The notes: generated by a model from the sequence alone, not told the origin. DNA of 64,000 bases from Sphingomonas lycopersici (GCF_026130605.1 NZ_JANFAU010000014.1:42604-106603); one strand, 5' to 3'. Positions 8,895-17,314 are shown, counted from the stretch's first letter. A program made the numbers and translations.

Positions 8895-9911
8895 ATGAAC
8901 GAGATGACCACCATCGCCAAATCGACCCCCAAGGATTGGGAGTCGGATCAGGAAGTCCGCTGGTGCCCGGGCTGCGGCGATTATGCGATCCTGAAGGCGG
9001 TGCAGCGCACGATGCCCGAAATCGGCGCGCGCCCCGAAAACACCGTGTTCGTCAGCGGCATCGGCTGCTCGTCGCGCTTTCCTTATTATATGGAAACCTA
9101 CGGGTTCCACACGATCCACGGCCGCGCGCCGGCGGTTGCGACGGGGGTGAAGCTCGCCAATCCCGAGCTCGACGTGTGGATCATCACCGGTGACGGCGAT
9201 GCGCTGTCGATCGGCGGCAATCACACGATGCACCTCATCCGCCGCAACCTCGATTGCCAGGTGCTTTTGTTCAACAACGAGATCTACGGGCTGACCAAGG
9301 GGCAATATTCACCGACCAGCCGCGTCGGCACGCAATCGCCCTCGACCCCGTTCGGCTCGGTCGATCGCCCGGCCAACCCCTGCGCCTTCGCGCTCGGATC
9401 GGGCGCGCGCTTCGTCGGGCGCGGGATCGACGTCCACAAGAATCTGCCGACGGTGCTCAAGGCGGCCTATGCCCACAAGGGTACCGGCTTCGTCGAGATC
9501 TTCCAGAATTGCATCGTCTATAACGACGATGTGTTCGCGCCCTTCACCGCCAAGCCCAATGCCGCGCCGAACCAGCTCTGGGTCGAGCATGGCAAGCCGC
9601 TGCTGTTCGACAATGGCACGAAGGGGCTGGCGATGGATACCGACCGGCTGGTGCTCAAGGTGGTCGAGGTGACCGACGGCGACTGGCAGGGCGCCAGCGT
9701 CATCGTCCACGATCAGACCAACCGCGGTCTGGCGCATATGCTGGTCGAGATGCCGACGGGGGCTTTCCCTGTCGCGCTCGGTGTGATCTTCGACGATCCG
9801 GCGCCGACCTTCGAAAGCGCGGTCGTGGCGCAGAACGCCAGGGCCAGCGAAGGCAAGGTCGCCAATCTCCAGAAGCTGCTCGGCAAGGGGCAGACCTGGA
9901 CCGTAGAATAA
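8895..9911 (+). CDS. korB: 2-oxoacid:ferredoxin oxidoreductase subunit beta (KorB)
   Basis: Thiamine-diphosphate-binding partner of KorA; the pair would act as an alternative to the NAD-linked 2-oxoglutarate dehydrogenase or be used with low-potential ferredoxin. 338 residues. Family marks are RWCPGCGDYAIL, GIGCSSRFPYYM and the TPP/Mg motif GDGDALSIGGNH, with LFNNEIYGLTKGQYSPTS downstream. Cysteines in WCPGC, GIGC and the later QNC segment could ligate the [4Fe-4S] cluster seen in this subunit. It is cotranscribed with korA. The true substrate (2-oxoglutarate versus pyruvate or others) cannot be fixed by eye. Confidence 0.93.
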   Translation: MNEMTTIAKSTPKDWESDQEVRWCPGCGDYAILKAVQRTMPEIGARPENTVFVSGIGCSSRFPYYMETYGFHTIHGRAPAVATGVKLANPELDVWIITGDGDALSIGGNHTMHLIRRNLDCQVLLFNNEIYGLTKGQYSPTSRVGTQSPSTPFGSVDRPANPCAFALGSGARFVGRGIDVHKNLPTVLKAAYAHKGTGFVEIFQNCIVYNDDVFAPFTAKPNAAPNQLWVEHGKPLLFDNGTKGLAMDTDRLVLKVVEVTDGDWQGASVIVHDQTNRGLAHMLVEMPTGAFPVALGVIFDDPAPTFESAVVAQNARASEGKVANLQKLLGKGQTWTVE

Positions 9912-9930
9912 CAGCCGAGGGGCTTCGAAG

Positions 9931-10383
9931 ATGTTCGCACTGATTGTCGCCACCGCGTTGCAGGCCGCTGCGCCCGCCGCTCCCGCGGCGACCGCCGCCC
10001 CGCAGCAGAGCGCGGAACAGCGCACGCGCGCCGCGCTCGCGTCGCGCGGCATGTCGCAGGCCGGGATCGACATGATGATCGATACCGAGAAGAAGCACGG
10101 CCCCGCGCTGCGCGAGATCGCCGAGCGCGGTCAGGCCGCGCAGAGCAATATCCAGGCCGCGCTGACCAAGCGCCCGATCGATGCCGAGGGCTTCGTCGCC
10201 GCCAACACCGCGCGCGGCGAGGCGGTGGCGGCGCTCCAGCGCGAGGCGATCGCGGTCGCCAACGAGCAGATGCGCGGGCTCTCCCCCGCCGACCGCGTCG
10301 TGCTGGCGCAACTCGCGACCTCGACGCCGGCCAAGCAGGCGGCCCCCGCCGCGCCGGCCGCCAAGCCGAAGACCAGGCGGTAA
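9931..10383 (+). CDS. Hypothetical exported Ala-rich helical protein
   Basis: 150 residues starting with a signal-peptide-like MFALIVATALQAAAPAAPAA. The mature part is largely alpha-helical with charged heptad-like stretches (about residues 28-120) and ends in an Ala/Pro/Lys-rich tail. It starts 19 nt after korB, with a GAGGGGC-like element upstream, so it is probably read through from the korAB message. I do not recognise a named family; the layout resembles small periplasmic helical proteins, but this is only a shape argument. Confidence 0.6.
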   Translation: MFALIVATALQAAAPAAPAATAAPQQSAEQRTRAALASRGMSQAGIDMMIDTEKKHGPALREIAERGQAAQSNIQAALTKRPIDAEGFVAANTARGEAVAALQREAIAVANEQMRGLSPADRVVLAQLATSTPAKQAAPAAPAAKPKTRR

Positions 10384-10450
10384 GTAACCCGTCATCCCAG
10401 CGGACGCTGGGAGGATCGGGTTCGGATATCCCCGGCGCCGATCGTTTTCT

Positions 10451-10564
10451 CTCCCCTCCCTTGAACAAGGGAGGGCGCGGGGGGTGGGTCGGGCTGCGAG
10501 GAAGCGCATCGGTAACCCCTATAGCCGCCCATCTCCCAGCCCCTTCCTTCACCAAGGAGGGGAG
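10451..10564. repeat. Long intergenic palindrome, family A, copy 2
   Basis: Same arms as the element at 4098-4210 (CTCCCCTCCCTTG at the left; AAGGAGGGGAG at the right) and the same internal GGGGGTGGGT half. The loop sequence differs. It lies in the gap between the small exported protein and the methyltransferase gene. Confidence 0.75.
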
Positions 10565-10646
10565 AAGAGGGGGCCGGGGGCGGGAGAAACCACGGCGCGC
10601 GCTTTCTCCCTTCCGCTGACGCCTCAGCCGGTGCAAAGGCGCGAGC

Positions 10647-11891
10647 GTGGACAAGGGCTTGGGAGTGAGCGGAGTGCCGCGCGAGGGCGGCCGCATCGCG
10701 CGCATCGTCGCGCCTTTGTATCATCGCATCCTCGATCGGATCGACGCCGGGCTCGCGATCGGCGCGATCGACACCGTGTTGCCGGACGGGACGCGGCGGC
10801 TGCTCGGCGGGCGCGGCGGGGCGCCGGTGGCGACCGTCGCGATCCACCGCTGGCGCGCGCTGCGGCGGCTCGCATTCGCCGGATCGATCGGCTGGTATGA
10901 GGGCTGGGCGGCGGGCGACTGGTCGAGCCCCGATCCGGTGCCGATCTTCGATCTGTTCATGCGCAACCGCGCCACCTTGGGCGATGTCGGGCGCGCCAAG
11001 GGGCTCGCCCGGATCGCGGCGCGGCTGTTCCACACCGCGCGCCGCAACGATCGCCGCGGCGCGAAGCGCAACATCGCCGCGCATTACGACCTCGGCAACG
11101 ATTTCTACGCCGAATGGCTCGACCCGACCCTGACCTATTCGAGCGCGATCTTCGCCCCCGGCGACACGCTGGAGCAGGCGCAGCGCCGCAAGCTCGCCGC
11201 GATCCTCGCGCGCACCGGTGCCGGCGCTGGCGACCGCGTGCTCGAGATCGGCTGCGGCTGGGGCAGCTTCGCGCTGACGGCGGCGCAAGCTGGGGCGAGC
11301 GTCCACGCGATCACGCTGTCGGCCGAGCAGAAGGCGGTGGTCGAACAGCGCACCGCGGGCTTGCCGGTCGAGGTGTCGCTGGTCGATTATCGCGACGTCA
11401 CGGGCACTTACGATGCCGTCGCGAGCATCGAGATGGTCGAGGCGGTGGGGCAGGAATATTGGCCCGATTATCTCGCCGCGATCGCCCGCGCGCTGAAACC
11501 GGGCGGCCGTGCCGCGATCCAGCTGATCGCGATCGCCGACGATGTGTGGGATGCCTATGCGCGCAACACCGATTTCATCCAGCGCTATATCTTCCCCGGC
11601 GGGCTGCTGATCTCCGAAAGCCGGTTCCGTGCGCTGGCCGAGGCGCAGGGGCTGGACTGGCGCGATCGCACCGGCTTCGGCGCCGATTATGCCGAAACGC
11701 TGCGGCAATGGCGCGTGCGCTTCGACGCCGCGGTGGCGGAAGCGCGGCTGCCCGCGCGGTTTGACCAGAATTTCGTCGACTTGTGGCGCTATTATCTGAT
11801 GTATTGCGAGGGAGGATTCCGCGGGGGCGGAATCGATGTCGCACAAGTGACATTGGTGAAGGGGGAAAAGGGATGCGCTGGACCGGTCTGA
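10647..11891 (+). CDS. Cyclopropane-fatty-acyl-phospholipid synthase family methyltransferase
   Basis: A 414-residue SAM-dependent enzyme of the CFA-synthase family, which adds a methylene bridge to unsaturated acyl chains of membrane phospholipids. The family signature NIAAHYDLGNDFYAEWLD is at residues 142-159, followed by LTYSSAIF. The SAM-binding glycine motif EIGCGWG is at 200-206, and later segments include SIEMVEAVGQEYW and RYIFPGG. The N-terminal substrate domain (about 1-120) is present, so length is normal. Start is uncertain: a GTG is given, and other in-frame GTGs lie 18 and 27 nt downstream. The last 19 nt overlap the start of the following serine hydrolase gene. Confidence 0.87.
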   Translation: MDKGLGVSGVPREGGRIARIVAPLYHRILDRIDAGLAIGAIDTVLPDGTRRLLGGRGGAPVATVAIHRWRALRRLAFAGSIGWYEGWAAGDWSSPDPVPIFDLFMRNRATLGDVGRAKGLARIAARLFHTARRNDRRGAKRNIAAHYDLGNDFYAEWLDPTLTYSSAIFAPGDTLEQAQRRKLAAILARTGAGAGDRVLEIGCGWGSFALTAAQAGASVHAITLSAEQKAVVEQRTAGLPVEVSLVDYRDVTGTYDAVASIEMVEAVGQEYWPDYLAAIARALKPGGRAAIQLIAIADDVWDAYARNTDFIQRYIFPGGLLISESRFRALAEAQGLDWRDRTGFGADYAETLRQWRVRFDAAVAEARLPARFDQNFVDLWRYYLMYCEGGFRGGGIDVAQVTLVKGEKGCAGPV

Positions 11892-13120
11892 TCGCGGCGA
11901 CGTTGCTGGCGGGCGCGGCGCCGGGTGCTGTTGGCGCGCAATCGCTGCCGGCGCCGCAGCAGCATCAGCCGCAGCAGGCAGTCGAGGGCGGCGTCCCGCT
12001 CACCGCGGAAAATCGCGCGCATGTCGAGCGCGCCGCGGCGGAGGTGCTGTTCTGGAACCAGGAGCAGCGCGACCAGAATTTCCCGCACATGGAAAAACTC
12101 TTCCCCGGCCATGTCGTGCACGCGGCGAAGAAGCCGCTCGCGCTGCCGCCGGGGCCGCCGTTGCCGATCGCGGCGGCGACGGTCGATGCCTTCATCAAGG
12201 CGCAGAATGTCGCGGGGCTGATCGTGCTCCAGCAGGGCGCGGTGCGGCTCGAGCGCTATGCGCGCGGGCTCGACCGCGACGGGCGCTGGACGAGCTTCTC
12301 CGTCGCCAAATCCTTCACCTCGACTTTGGTCGGCGCGGCGATCCGCGACGGCTATATCAAATCGGTTGACGAGCCGGTGACGCGCTACATCCCCGATCTC
12401 GCGGGCAGCGCCTATGACGGGGTGACGATCGCGCAACTCCTCACGATGACCTCCGGGGTCAAGTGGAACGAGGATTATACCGATCCCAAATCCGATGTGG
12501 TGCGGATGTTCTCGACGCCGGCGCCGGCCGGGGTGGACCCGACCGTCGCTTATATGCGCACCCTGCCGCGCGAGGCCGCGCCGGGGAGCAAATGGGTCTA
12601 TAAGACCGGCGAGACCAATCTGATCGGGGTGCTGGTCGGCAATGCGATCAAGAAGCCGCTCGCCAACTATCTCACCGAGAAGGTGTGGCAGCGCTACGGC
12701 ATGAGCAGCGACGCTTTCTGGATGACCGACCCGGCGGGGCATGAGATCGGCGGCTGCTGCATCTCGGTCTCGCTGCGCGATTATGCGCGGATGGGGCAAT
12801 TGGCGATGGAGGAGGGGCACGGCATCGTCGCCCCCGAATGGTTCGCCGAGGCGAGCAAGCCCCACGCCGATACCGGGCGCGGGCCGGGGTTCGGCTATGG
12901 CTATCAATGGTGGACCTATCCCGAGGGCCGATTCGGCGCGGTCGGGGTGTTCGGGCAGAGCATCACGATCGATCGCGCGAGCAAGACGGTGGTGGTGATC
13001 CTCAGCGCCTGGCCGAAGGCGACCGATCCGGAACTGTCGCGCCAGCGGCTGGCGTTCCTCGGGGAGTTGTTCAAGGCCGCCAAGGGGCCGCTGGTGCAGG
13101 TGCCGCACCGGCGGCATTGA
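11873..13120 (+). CDS. Serine hydrolase, beta-lactamase/EstB (class C-like) family
   Basis: A 415-residue exported protein with a signal peptide ending near GAVGAQ (residue 23). The active-site SxxK motif is SVAK, S143-K146, followed by FTSTLVGAAI. A YKT motif (Y243) stands where the YxN Tyr is expected, and the C-terminal region carries the conserved RFGAVGVFGQSITID-type strands. Proteins of this family act as penicillin-binding-protein-like esterases, transesterases or D-amino-peptidases; true beta-lactamase activity is rarely shown. The start ATG lies inside the end of the preceding methyltransferase gene and has GGGGGAAAAGGG in front of it, so the two are coupled. Confidence 0.85.
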   Translation: MRWTGLIAATLLAGAAPGAVGAQSLPAPQQHQPQQAVEGGVPLTAENRAHVERAAAEVLFWNQEQRDQNFPHMEKLFPGHVVHAAKKPLALPPGPPLPIAAATVDAFIKAQNVAGLIVLQQGAVRLERYARGLDRDGRWTSFSVAKSFTSTLVGAAIRDGYIKSVDEPVTRYIPDLAGSAYDGVTIAQLLTMTSGVKWNEDYTDPKSDVVRMFSTPAPAGVDPTVAYMRTLPREAAPGSKWVYKTGETNLIGVLVGNAIKKPLANYLTEKVWQRYGMSSDAFWMTDPAGHEIGGCCISVSLRDYARMGQLAMEEGHGIVAPEWFAEASKPHADTGRGPGFGYGYQWWTYPEGRFGAVGVFGQSITIDRASKTVVVILSAWPKATDPELSRQRLAFLGELFKAAKGPLVQVPHRRH

Positions 13121-13150
13121 GCGCGTTGCGCAAAAGGGGGATACCTCTCC

Positions 13151-13232
13151 CCGTTCGGGCTGAGCCTGTCGAAGCCCTGCACTTTTCTTCGGAAGAGGAA
13201 GTGCAGCCCTTCGACAAGCTCAGGGCGAACGG
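13151..13232. repeat. Intergenic palindrome, family C
   Basis: Long inverted arms run from CCGTTCGGGCTGAGCCTGTC to its counterpart ending AGCTCAGGGCGAACGG, with inner GTGCAG/CTGCAC pairing and an AAGAGGAA tip. This is the widespread TTCGACAAGCTCAGG-type intergenic hairpin. It separates the convergent serine hydrolase and obgE genes and could help end both transcripts. Confidence 0.75.
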
Positions 13233-13253
13233 AAGTTTTTCACCCCGGTGTCC

Positions 13254-14303
13254 TTAAACGGGCGACCAGTCGAGCGTATCCTCGCCCTCGTCGTCCTCGC
13301 TGACCTTGCCGTGTTCCGGCCCGATCGCCTCGATCAGCCGGTCGAGCGCCCAGTCGACGCCGATCCCGCTCGCGCCCGAGATCGGGATCACCGGCGCGCC
13401 GCTCGCTTCCTCCAGCTCGGCGGAGAGCGCGGCGATCAGTTCGTCGTCGAGCGTGTCGATCTTGTTGAGCGCCACCACCACCGGCTTTTCGTCGAGCCCC
13501 GCGCCATAGGCTTCGAGCTCGTCGCGCACGATGCGATAGCTGTTCGCCACGTCGGGATCGTTGGCATCGACCAGGTGGAGCAGCACGCGGCAGCGCTCGA
13601 TATGCCCGAGGAAGCGATCGCCGATCCCCGCGCCCTCGGCCGCGCCCTCGATCAGCCCCGGAATGTCGGCGATGACGAATTCGCGCTGCTTGTGCCGCAC
13701 CACGCCGAGCTGCGGCCGGGTGGTGGTGAAGGCATAGGCGCCGACCTTGGCCTGCGCGTTGGTCACCGCGTTGATGAAGGTCGATTTGCCCGCATTGGGC
13801 AGCCCGACCAGCCCGGCATCGGCGAGCAGCTTGAGCCGCAGCCACACCCACGCCTCGGACGAGGGCCAGCCGGTGCCGTGCTGGCGCGGCGCGCGGTTGG
13901 TCGAGGTCTTGTAGCTGGCGTTGCCGCGCCCGCCGTCGCCGCCGCGCAGGAACATCTCGCGCTGGCCGACCTCGACCATATCGAGCAGCAGCGTGCGATC
14001 CTCGTCGTCGGCGAGGATTTGCGTGCCGACCGGCACCTTGATCACCAGATCCTCGCCGCCCGCGCCGGTGCGGTTCGAGCCCGAGCCGCCTTGCCCGCGC
14101 GGCGCGCGGAAATGCTGGGTGTAGCGGAAATCGATCAGCGTATTGAGCCCGGCGACCGCCTCGAACACGATGTCGCCGCCCTTGCCGCCGTTGCCGCCGT
14201 CGGGCCCGCCATATTCGATGAACTTTTCGCGGCGGAAGCTTACCGCGCCGGGGCCGCCGGCGCCCGAGCGGACGAAAATCTTGGCCTGGTCGAGAAAATG
14301 CAC
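13254..14303 (-). CDS. obgE: Obg/CgtA ribosome-assembly GTPase
   Basis: Essential GTPase that binds the 50S precursor and links ribosome maturation to growth state. 349 residues. The N-terminal glycine-rich Obg fold is clear (SGAGGPGAVSFRREKF, YGGPDGGNGGKGGDI). The G domain has G1 GLPNAGKS at 167-174, G3 in ADIPGLIEGA, and G4 NKID. GTG is the start, because HFLDQAKIFVRSGAGG is the family N-terminus. The upstream TetR gene ends only 1 nt before it. The order rplU-rpmA-...-obgE is the classic bacterial arrangement. Confidence 0.95.
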   Translation of the reverse strand: MHFLDQAKIFVRSGAGGPGAVSFRREKFIEYGGPDGGNGGKGGDIVFEAVAGLNTLIDFRYTQHFRAPRGQGGSGSNRTGAGGEDLVIKVPVGTQILADDEDRTLLLDMVEVGQREMFLRGGDGGRGNASYKTSTNRAPRQHGTGWPSSEAWVWLRLKLLADAGLVGLPNAGKSTFINAVTNAQAKVGAYAFTTTRPQLGVVRHKQREFVIADIPGLIEGAAEGAGIGDRFLGHIERCRVLLHLVDANDPDVANSYRIVRDELEAYGAGLDEKPVVVALNKIDTLDDELIAALSAELEEASGAPVIPISGASGIGVDWALDRLIEAIGPEHGKVSEDDEGEDTLDWSPV

Positions 14304-14304
14304 G

Positions 14305-14895
14305 TCAGTTGATCCGGTCGTGAAGCAGCATCTCGCGCGCAAGGTGGCGCGCGCGATCGCGGGGAAGGCCGAGCGCGCGGGTAAGCGGCGCGCCGAACAG
14401 CGCGTCGCCCAGCGCCATCAGCACCAGTTGCAGGGTTTCGTCGGCGATCGGGCGCTCGTCCTTGGAATGATCGGCGGCAAGCTCGTCGACCAGATCGTGG
14501 ATCGCCTGAAAGATCGGGTCGAGCGCGTCCTCGTTGCCGGTCAGGATCATCCAGCTCGCCAGCGCGCCGGCACCGCCGGTGTCGAACGCGTCGAAGGCGA
14601 GCCCGACGATCTCGGCCGGCTCCTGATCGGTATCGCGCTGGCGCAATACCGCCTCGCGGATCGTGCCGCTGATGAAGTCGGCCATCCTGACGATCAGCGC
14701 CTGGCGCAACCCGTCCGCCGAGCCGAAATGGTGGAGCAGATTGGCGTGGGTCCGCCCGATCCGCGCCGCGACCGCCTTGAGCGTCACCGCCTGCGGGCCG
14801 ACCTCGACGAGCAGATCGCGCGCCGCTTCGAGCGCGGCCTCGCGCGATTCCTCGGGGCTCAGCCGCTTGCGCGCGGGGAGGGGGGTGACGGACAT
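14305..14895 (-). CDS. TetR/AcrR-family transcriptional regulator
   Basis: 196 residues with an N-terminal TetR-type helix-turn-helix (about residues 15-60: EAARDLLVEVGPQAVTLKAVAARIGRT..LLHHFGS) and a helical C-terminal ligand-binding/dimerisation domain. It sits between a GNAT gene and obgE on the same strand, with its stop 1 nt from the obgE start. Ribosome reinitiation could therefore couple the essential GTPase to this regulator. The ligand and targets are not visible; no clear palindrome was seen directly upstream. Confidence 0.86.
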   Translation of the reverse strand: MSVTPLPARKRLSPEESREAALEAARDLLVEVGPQAVTLKAVAARIGRTHANLLHHFGSADGLRQALIVRMADFISGTIREAVLRQRDTDQEPAEIVGLAFDAFDTGGAGALASWMILTGNEDALDPIFQAIHDLVDELAADHSKDERPIADETLQLVLMALGDALFGAPLTRALGLPRDRARHLAREMLLHDRIN

Positions 14896-14996
14896 ATGAC
14901 GGCTCTCGGCGCTTTGCAGGGGAAATACAATCGTGGAGTTGGTCCCGCGGGGCGGGGGAGCGGTTTAACGAGGGTGGCGGAGTCGCCGGGGTCTTC

Positions 14997-15020
14997 GTGT
15001 CCCCGCGCAGGCGGGGACAC
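14997..15020. repeat. Short hairpin of family B type
   Basis: Perfect 10-nt arms GTGTCCCCGC and GCGGGGACAC around a GCAG loop, between the GNAT stop and the TetR start. Related in arm sequence to the palindromes at 5787-5840 and 44451-44509. It could reduce read-through from the upstream gene, but there is no T-run. Confidence 0.65.
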
Positions 15021-15024
15021 GGGT

Positions 15025-15573
15025 TCAGGCCGCGATCGGCAGCGACCTCATGTCCGCACCATTGTCGTCGAGATCGAGCGCCAGCACCGCGCAATCGACA
15101 TTGCCGCGATGCGCGACCGAATAATGCGGCTCGCGGCGCACCTCGCGGAAGCCCAGCTTGGTCAGCACCTTGCGCGAGGCGAGATTGTCGAGGTGGTGGC
15201 TCGCCTCGATCCGCTTCAGCCGCAGCGCGTGGCGCGCCTGCTCGATCACGATCCGTCCCGCCTCGGTGGCATAGCCGCGGCCCCAGGCGTTCGGCGTCAG
15301 CCAATAGCCCAGTTCGTGCACCTGCTCGCCGCGATGCAGCCCGATACTGCCGATCAGCCGCGGGTAATCGCCGTCATGCGCGAGGATCGCGAAGCGCGGC
15401 TCGGTCGCGCCACGCGGCAGCGACAGGAATGCTTCCGCATCGTCGAGCGCATAGGGCCACGGCATCCGCGCCAGCTTCTTGGCGACCGCCTCATGCGCGA
15501 TCGTCGCCGTCAGCGTCGCGGCATCCTCCGGCCACCACGGCCGTAACGTCAATCTACTCGTCCGCGCGAACAT
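15025..15573 (-). CDS. GNAT N-acetyltransferase (RimJ/RimL-like)
   Basis: A 182-residue acetyltransferase of the GNAT superfamily, using acetyl-CoA. It has the N-terminal TSRLTLRPWWPEDAATL motif and the acetyl-CoA-binding segment ELGYWLTPNAWGRGYATEA (the GRGYATE part matching Q/RxxGxG/A), followed by the ASHHLDNLASRKVLTKLGF motif typical of RimJ/RimL proteins that modify ribosomal or other N-termini. The start is the ATG with GAGGAG 6-7 nt upstream; an ATG 15 nt earlier is less well placed. It follows rpmA on the same strand after a terminator-like hairpin. A GNAT in this position is common in alphaproteobacteria. Confidence 0.86.
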   Translation of the reverse strand: MFARTSRLTLRPWWPEDAATLTATIAHEAVAKKLARMPWPYALDDAEAFLSLPRGATEPRFAILAHDGDYPRLIGSIGLHRGEQVHELGYWLTPNAWGRGYATEAGRIVIEQARHALRLKRIEASHHLDNLASRKVLTKLGFREVRREPHYSVAHRGNVDCAVLALDLDDNGADMRSLPIAA

Positions 15574-15652
15574 CGTCGCTCTCCTCACCTGTTCGCGCCG
15601 CTAGCCCGTGTTGATGACGGGAAAACGACACAAGTGGTTGAATGGGAGCACG

Positions 15653-15685
15653 AAAAAAGGGAGCCGGGGCGGACCCGTCTCCCTT
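15653..15685 (-). terminator. Rho-independent terminator after rpmA
   Basis: Read on the minus strand, AAGGGAG pairs with CTCCCTT around a GC-rich inner loop, and the stem is followed directly by six T residues. It lies downstream of the rplU-rpmA pair and upstream of the GNAT gene, so it should end or attenuate the ribosomal-protein message. Confidence 0.75.
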
Positions 15686-15751
15686 GTCTGGCTGGTTCCG
15701 ATGCGCGGAACCCGGGTCGCCCTGGTGGGCAACCCGGCTGGTTACCCGATG

Positions 15752-16021
15752 TTATTCGGCCGCTTGCGCCATAATCTCGACCGAGCAGAATTTGCGGCCA
15801 AGCTTGCCGTCGTGGAATACGACGCGGCCATCGACGAGCGCGAACAGGGTATGGTCCTTGCCCATGCCCACGTTGCGGCCCGGATAGAATTTGGTCCCGC
15901 GCTGGCGCACGAGGATGTTGCCGGCGACGGCTTCCTGCCCGCCGAACTTCTTCACGCCGAGGCGACGACCGGCCGAATCACGACCGTTACGCGACGAACC
16001 GCCTGCCTTCTTATGTGCCAT
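15752..16021 (-). CDS. rpmA: 50S ribosomal protein L27
   Basis: The 89-residue L27 protein of the large ribosomal subunit, which contacts the peptidyl-transferase centre. MAHKKAGGSSRNGRDSAGRR at the N-terminus and the FGGQ, RQRGTKFYPG and GMGKDHTLFAL segments are diagnostic. It starts 13 nt after the rplU stop, with AAGGAG at an ordinary distance, so it is cotranscribed with rplU. Length is normal. Confidence 0.98.
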   Translation of the reverse strand: MAHKKAGGSSRNGRDSAGRRLGVKKFGGQEAVAGNILVRQRGTKFYPGRNVGMGKDHTLFALVDGRVVFHDGKLGRKFCSVEIMAQAAE

Positions 16022-16034
16022 TGCGATCTACTCC

Positions 16035-16403
16035 TTACGCTTCGGCGGCCTGGGCGGCATCGCCCTCGGGCTTCGCGGCGGCCTTCTTCGCAGCCTTCTT
16101 CTCGGCGGCGCCGATCGAGACGATCTTGAGGATCGTGTGCTGCTGACGATGGCCGTTGCGGCGACGATAATTGTGACGGCGACGCTTCTTGAAGACGATG
16201 ACCTTCTCGCCCTTCGCCTGCGCCACGATCTCCGCGGCGACGGTGAGGCCGCTGGTCGGCTTCAGCTCGGCGCCTTCGCCTGCGAGCAGCACGTCGCCGA
16301 GCGTGACCGTCGATCCGGCATCGCCCTCGATCTTCTCGACGACGATCTTGTCTCCGGCGGCGACGCGATATTGCTTGCCGCCCGTGCGCACGACTGCGAA
16401 CAT
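16035..16403 (-). CDS. rplU: 50S ribosomal protein L21
   Basis: L21 of the large ribosomal subunit, 122 residues. MFAVVRTGGKQYRV at the N-terminus and FKKRRRHNYRRRNGHRQ are diagnostic of the RNA-binding region. The C-terminus carries an Ala/Lys/Glu-rich extension (after SIGAAEKKAAKKAAAK), as often seen in alphaproteobacteria. The ATG preceding FAVVRTGG is used; an ATG 12 nt earlier is in frame but adds non-family residues. First gene of the rplU-rpmA pair. Confidence 0.97.
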   Translation of the reverse strand: MFAVVRTGGKQYRVAAGDKIVVEKIEGDAGSTVTLGDVLLAGEGAELKPTSGLTVAAEIVAQAKGEKVIVFKKRRRHNYRRRNGHRQQHTILKIVSIGAAEKKAAKKAAAKPEGDAAQAAEA

Positions 16404-16603
16404 GGCCCTCATCACTTTCCAAATGCAATTGCCCGAACGGGCGTGCCCGTCGGGAGAAGCGGCGCGGTTAAGCTAGCGCGGTGATTCTGTCAACCGGTGT
16501 GGCGGGTTGGAAAATACGCTGGCAGCGCATTTTTTGTGGAGCCGGCAATCTCGCAAGGGACTCGATATCCGATAATCTCGGGTGAGGTGGATTCTGCTTC
16601 CGC

Positions 16604-16710
16604 CGTCACCCCGGCCTTGAGCCGCGGTCCATTGTGCCGCACGCTCCACGGCCAGAGCCTCTTGCTCCGCGCTTGCCTCCCGATGGACCCGGCTCAAGGC
16701 CGGGGTGACG
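16604..16710. repeat. Intergenic palindrome, family D
   Basis: Outer arms CGTCACCCCGGCCTTGAGCC and GGCTCAAGGCCGGGGTGACG are near-perfect inverted repeats, followed inward by GGTCCAT and ATGGACC. The loop is about 50 nt. It occupies much of the gap of roughly 300 nt between the rplU start and hspQ stop. The rest of that gap shows no convincing gene; it should hold the rplU promoter (on the minus strand, just right of the rplU start). Confidence 0.75.
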
Positions 16711-16720
16711 AAAGCTGAGC

Positions 16721-17098
16721 CTAGTGCCGGTGTTCGCGGCGCAGATTGTAGCGCCCGTCGGCGAAGTCGGTGAACAGCCCGGCGATCGCGGGGTGGTCGA
16801 TCGGCTCGTCGCTGTCGTCGGGGACCAGATTCTGCTGGCTGACATAAGCGACATAGGTCGATTCGGCGTTTTCCGCGAGCAGGTGGTAGAAGGGCTGGTC
16901 CTTGCGCGGCCGGATCTTCTCCGGGATCGCCTCATACCATTCGTCGCTGTTGTTGAAGACCGGATCGACGTCGAACACCACGCCGCGGAAATCGAACATG
17001 CGGTGGCGCACCACGTCGCCGATCGCGAATCGCGCATGGGCGATCGGCGGGGCGATGGCGGCGGGGGGCGTGGGGGACGAGGCGGCCTTGATACTCAT
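16721..17098 (-). CDS. hspQ: Heat shock protein HspQ (YccV-like, hemimethylated-DNA-binding fold)
   Basis: A 125-residue small protein of the HspQ/YccV family. HspQ in enterobacteria acts as a specificity factor for the Lon protease; the fold is also named for hemimethylated DNA binding. Visible marks are FAIGDVVRHRMFDFRGVVFD, the acidic DPVFNNSDEWYEAIPEKIRP segment, QPFYHLLAENAESTYVAYVS, and a terminal HP.I..LF region. Residues 1-22 form a Pro/Ala-rich leader. Single gene, with a palindrome downstream and tRNA-Ser upstream. Confidence 0.9.
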   Translation of the reverse strand: MSIKAASSPTPPAAIAPPIAHARFAIGDVVRHRMFDFRGVVFDVDPVFNNSDEWYEAIPEKIRPRKDQPFYHLLAENAESTYVAYVSQQNLVPDDSDEPIDHPAIAGLFTDFADGRYNLRREHRH

Positions 17099-17224
17099 GA
17101 CGCTAATCTAGTGTGTCCGGCGGAAGGGGCAATGGGCGGCTTGCGCGGTCGAAACAATGCCGCTAGAGGCCCGCCCTCGATCGCCCCGCCGGCGCCGCCA
17201 AGCGCCACCAGCGGACGACCTCGC

Positions 17225-17314
<90 letters not shown>

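Noticed and set aside
6932..8932. A 666-codon minus-strand frame across korA
   Set aside because: Antisense shadow; korA carries all family motifs.
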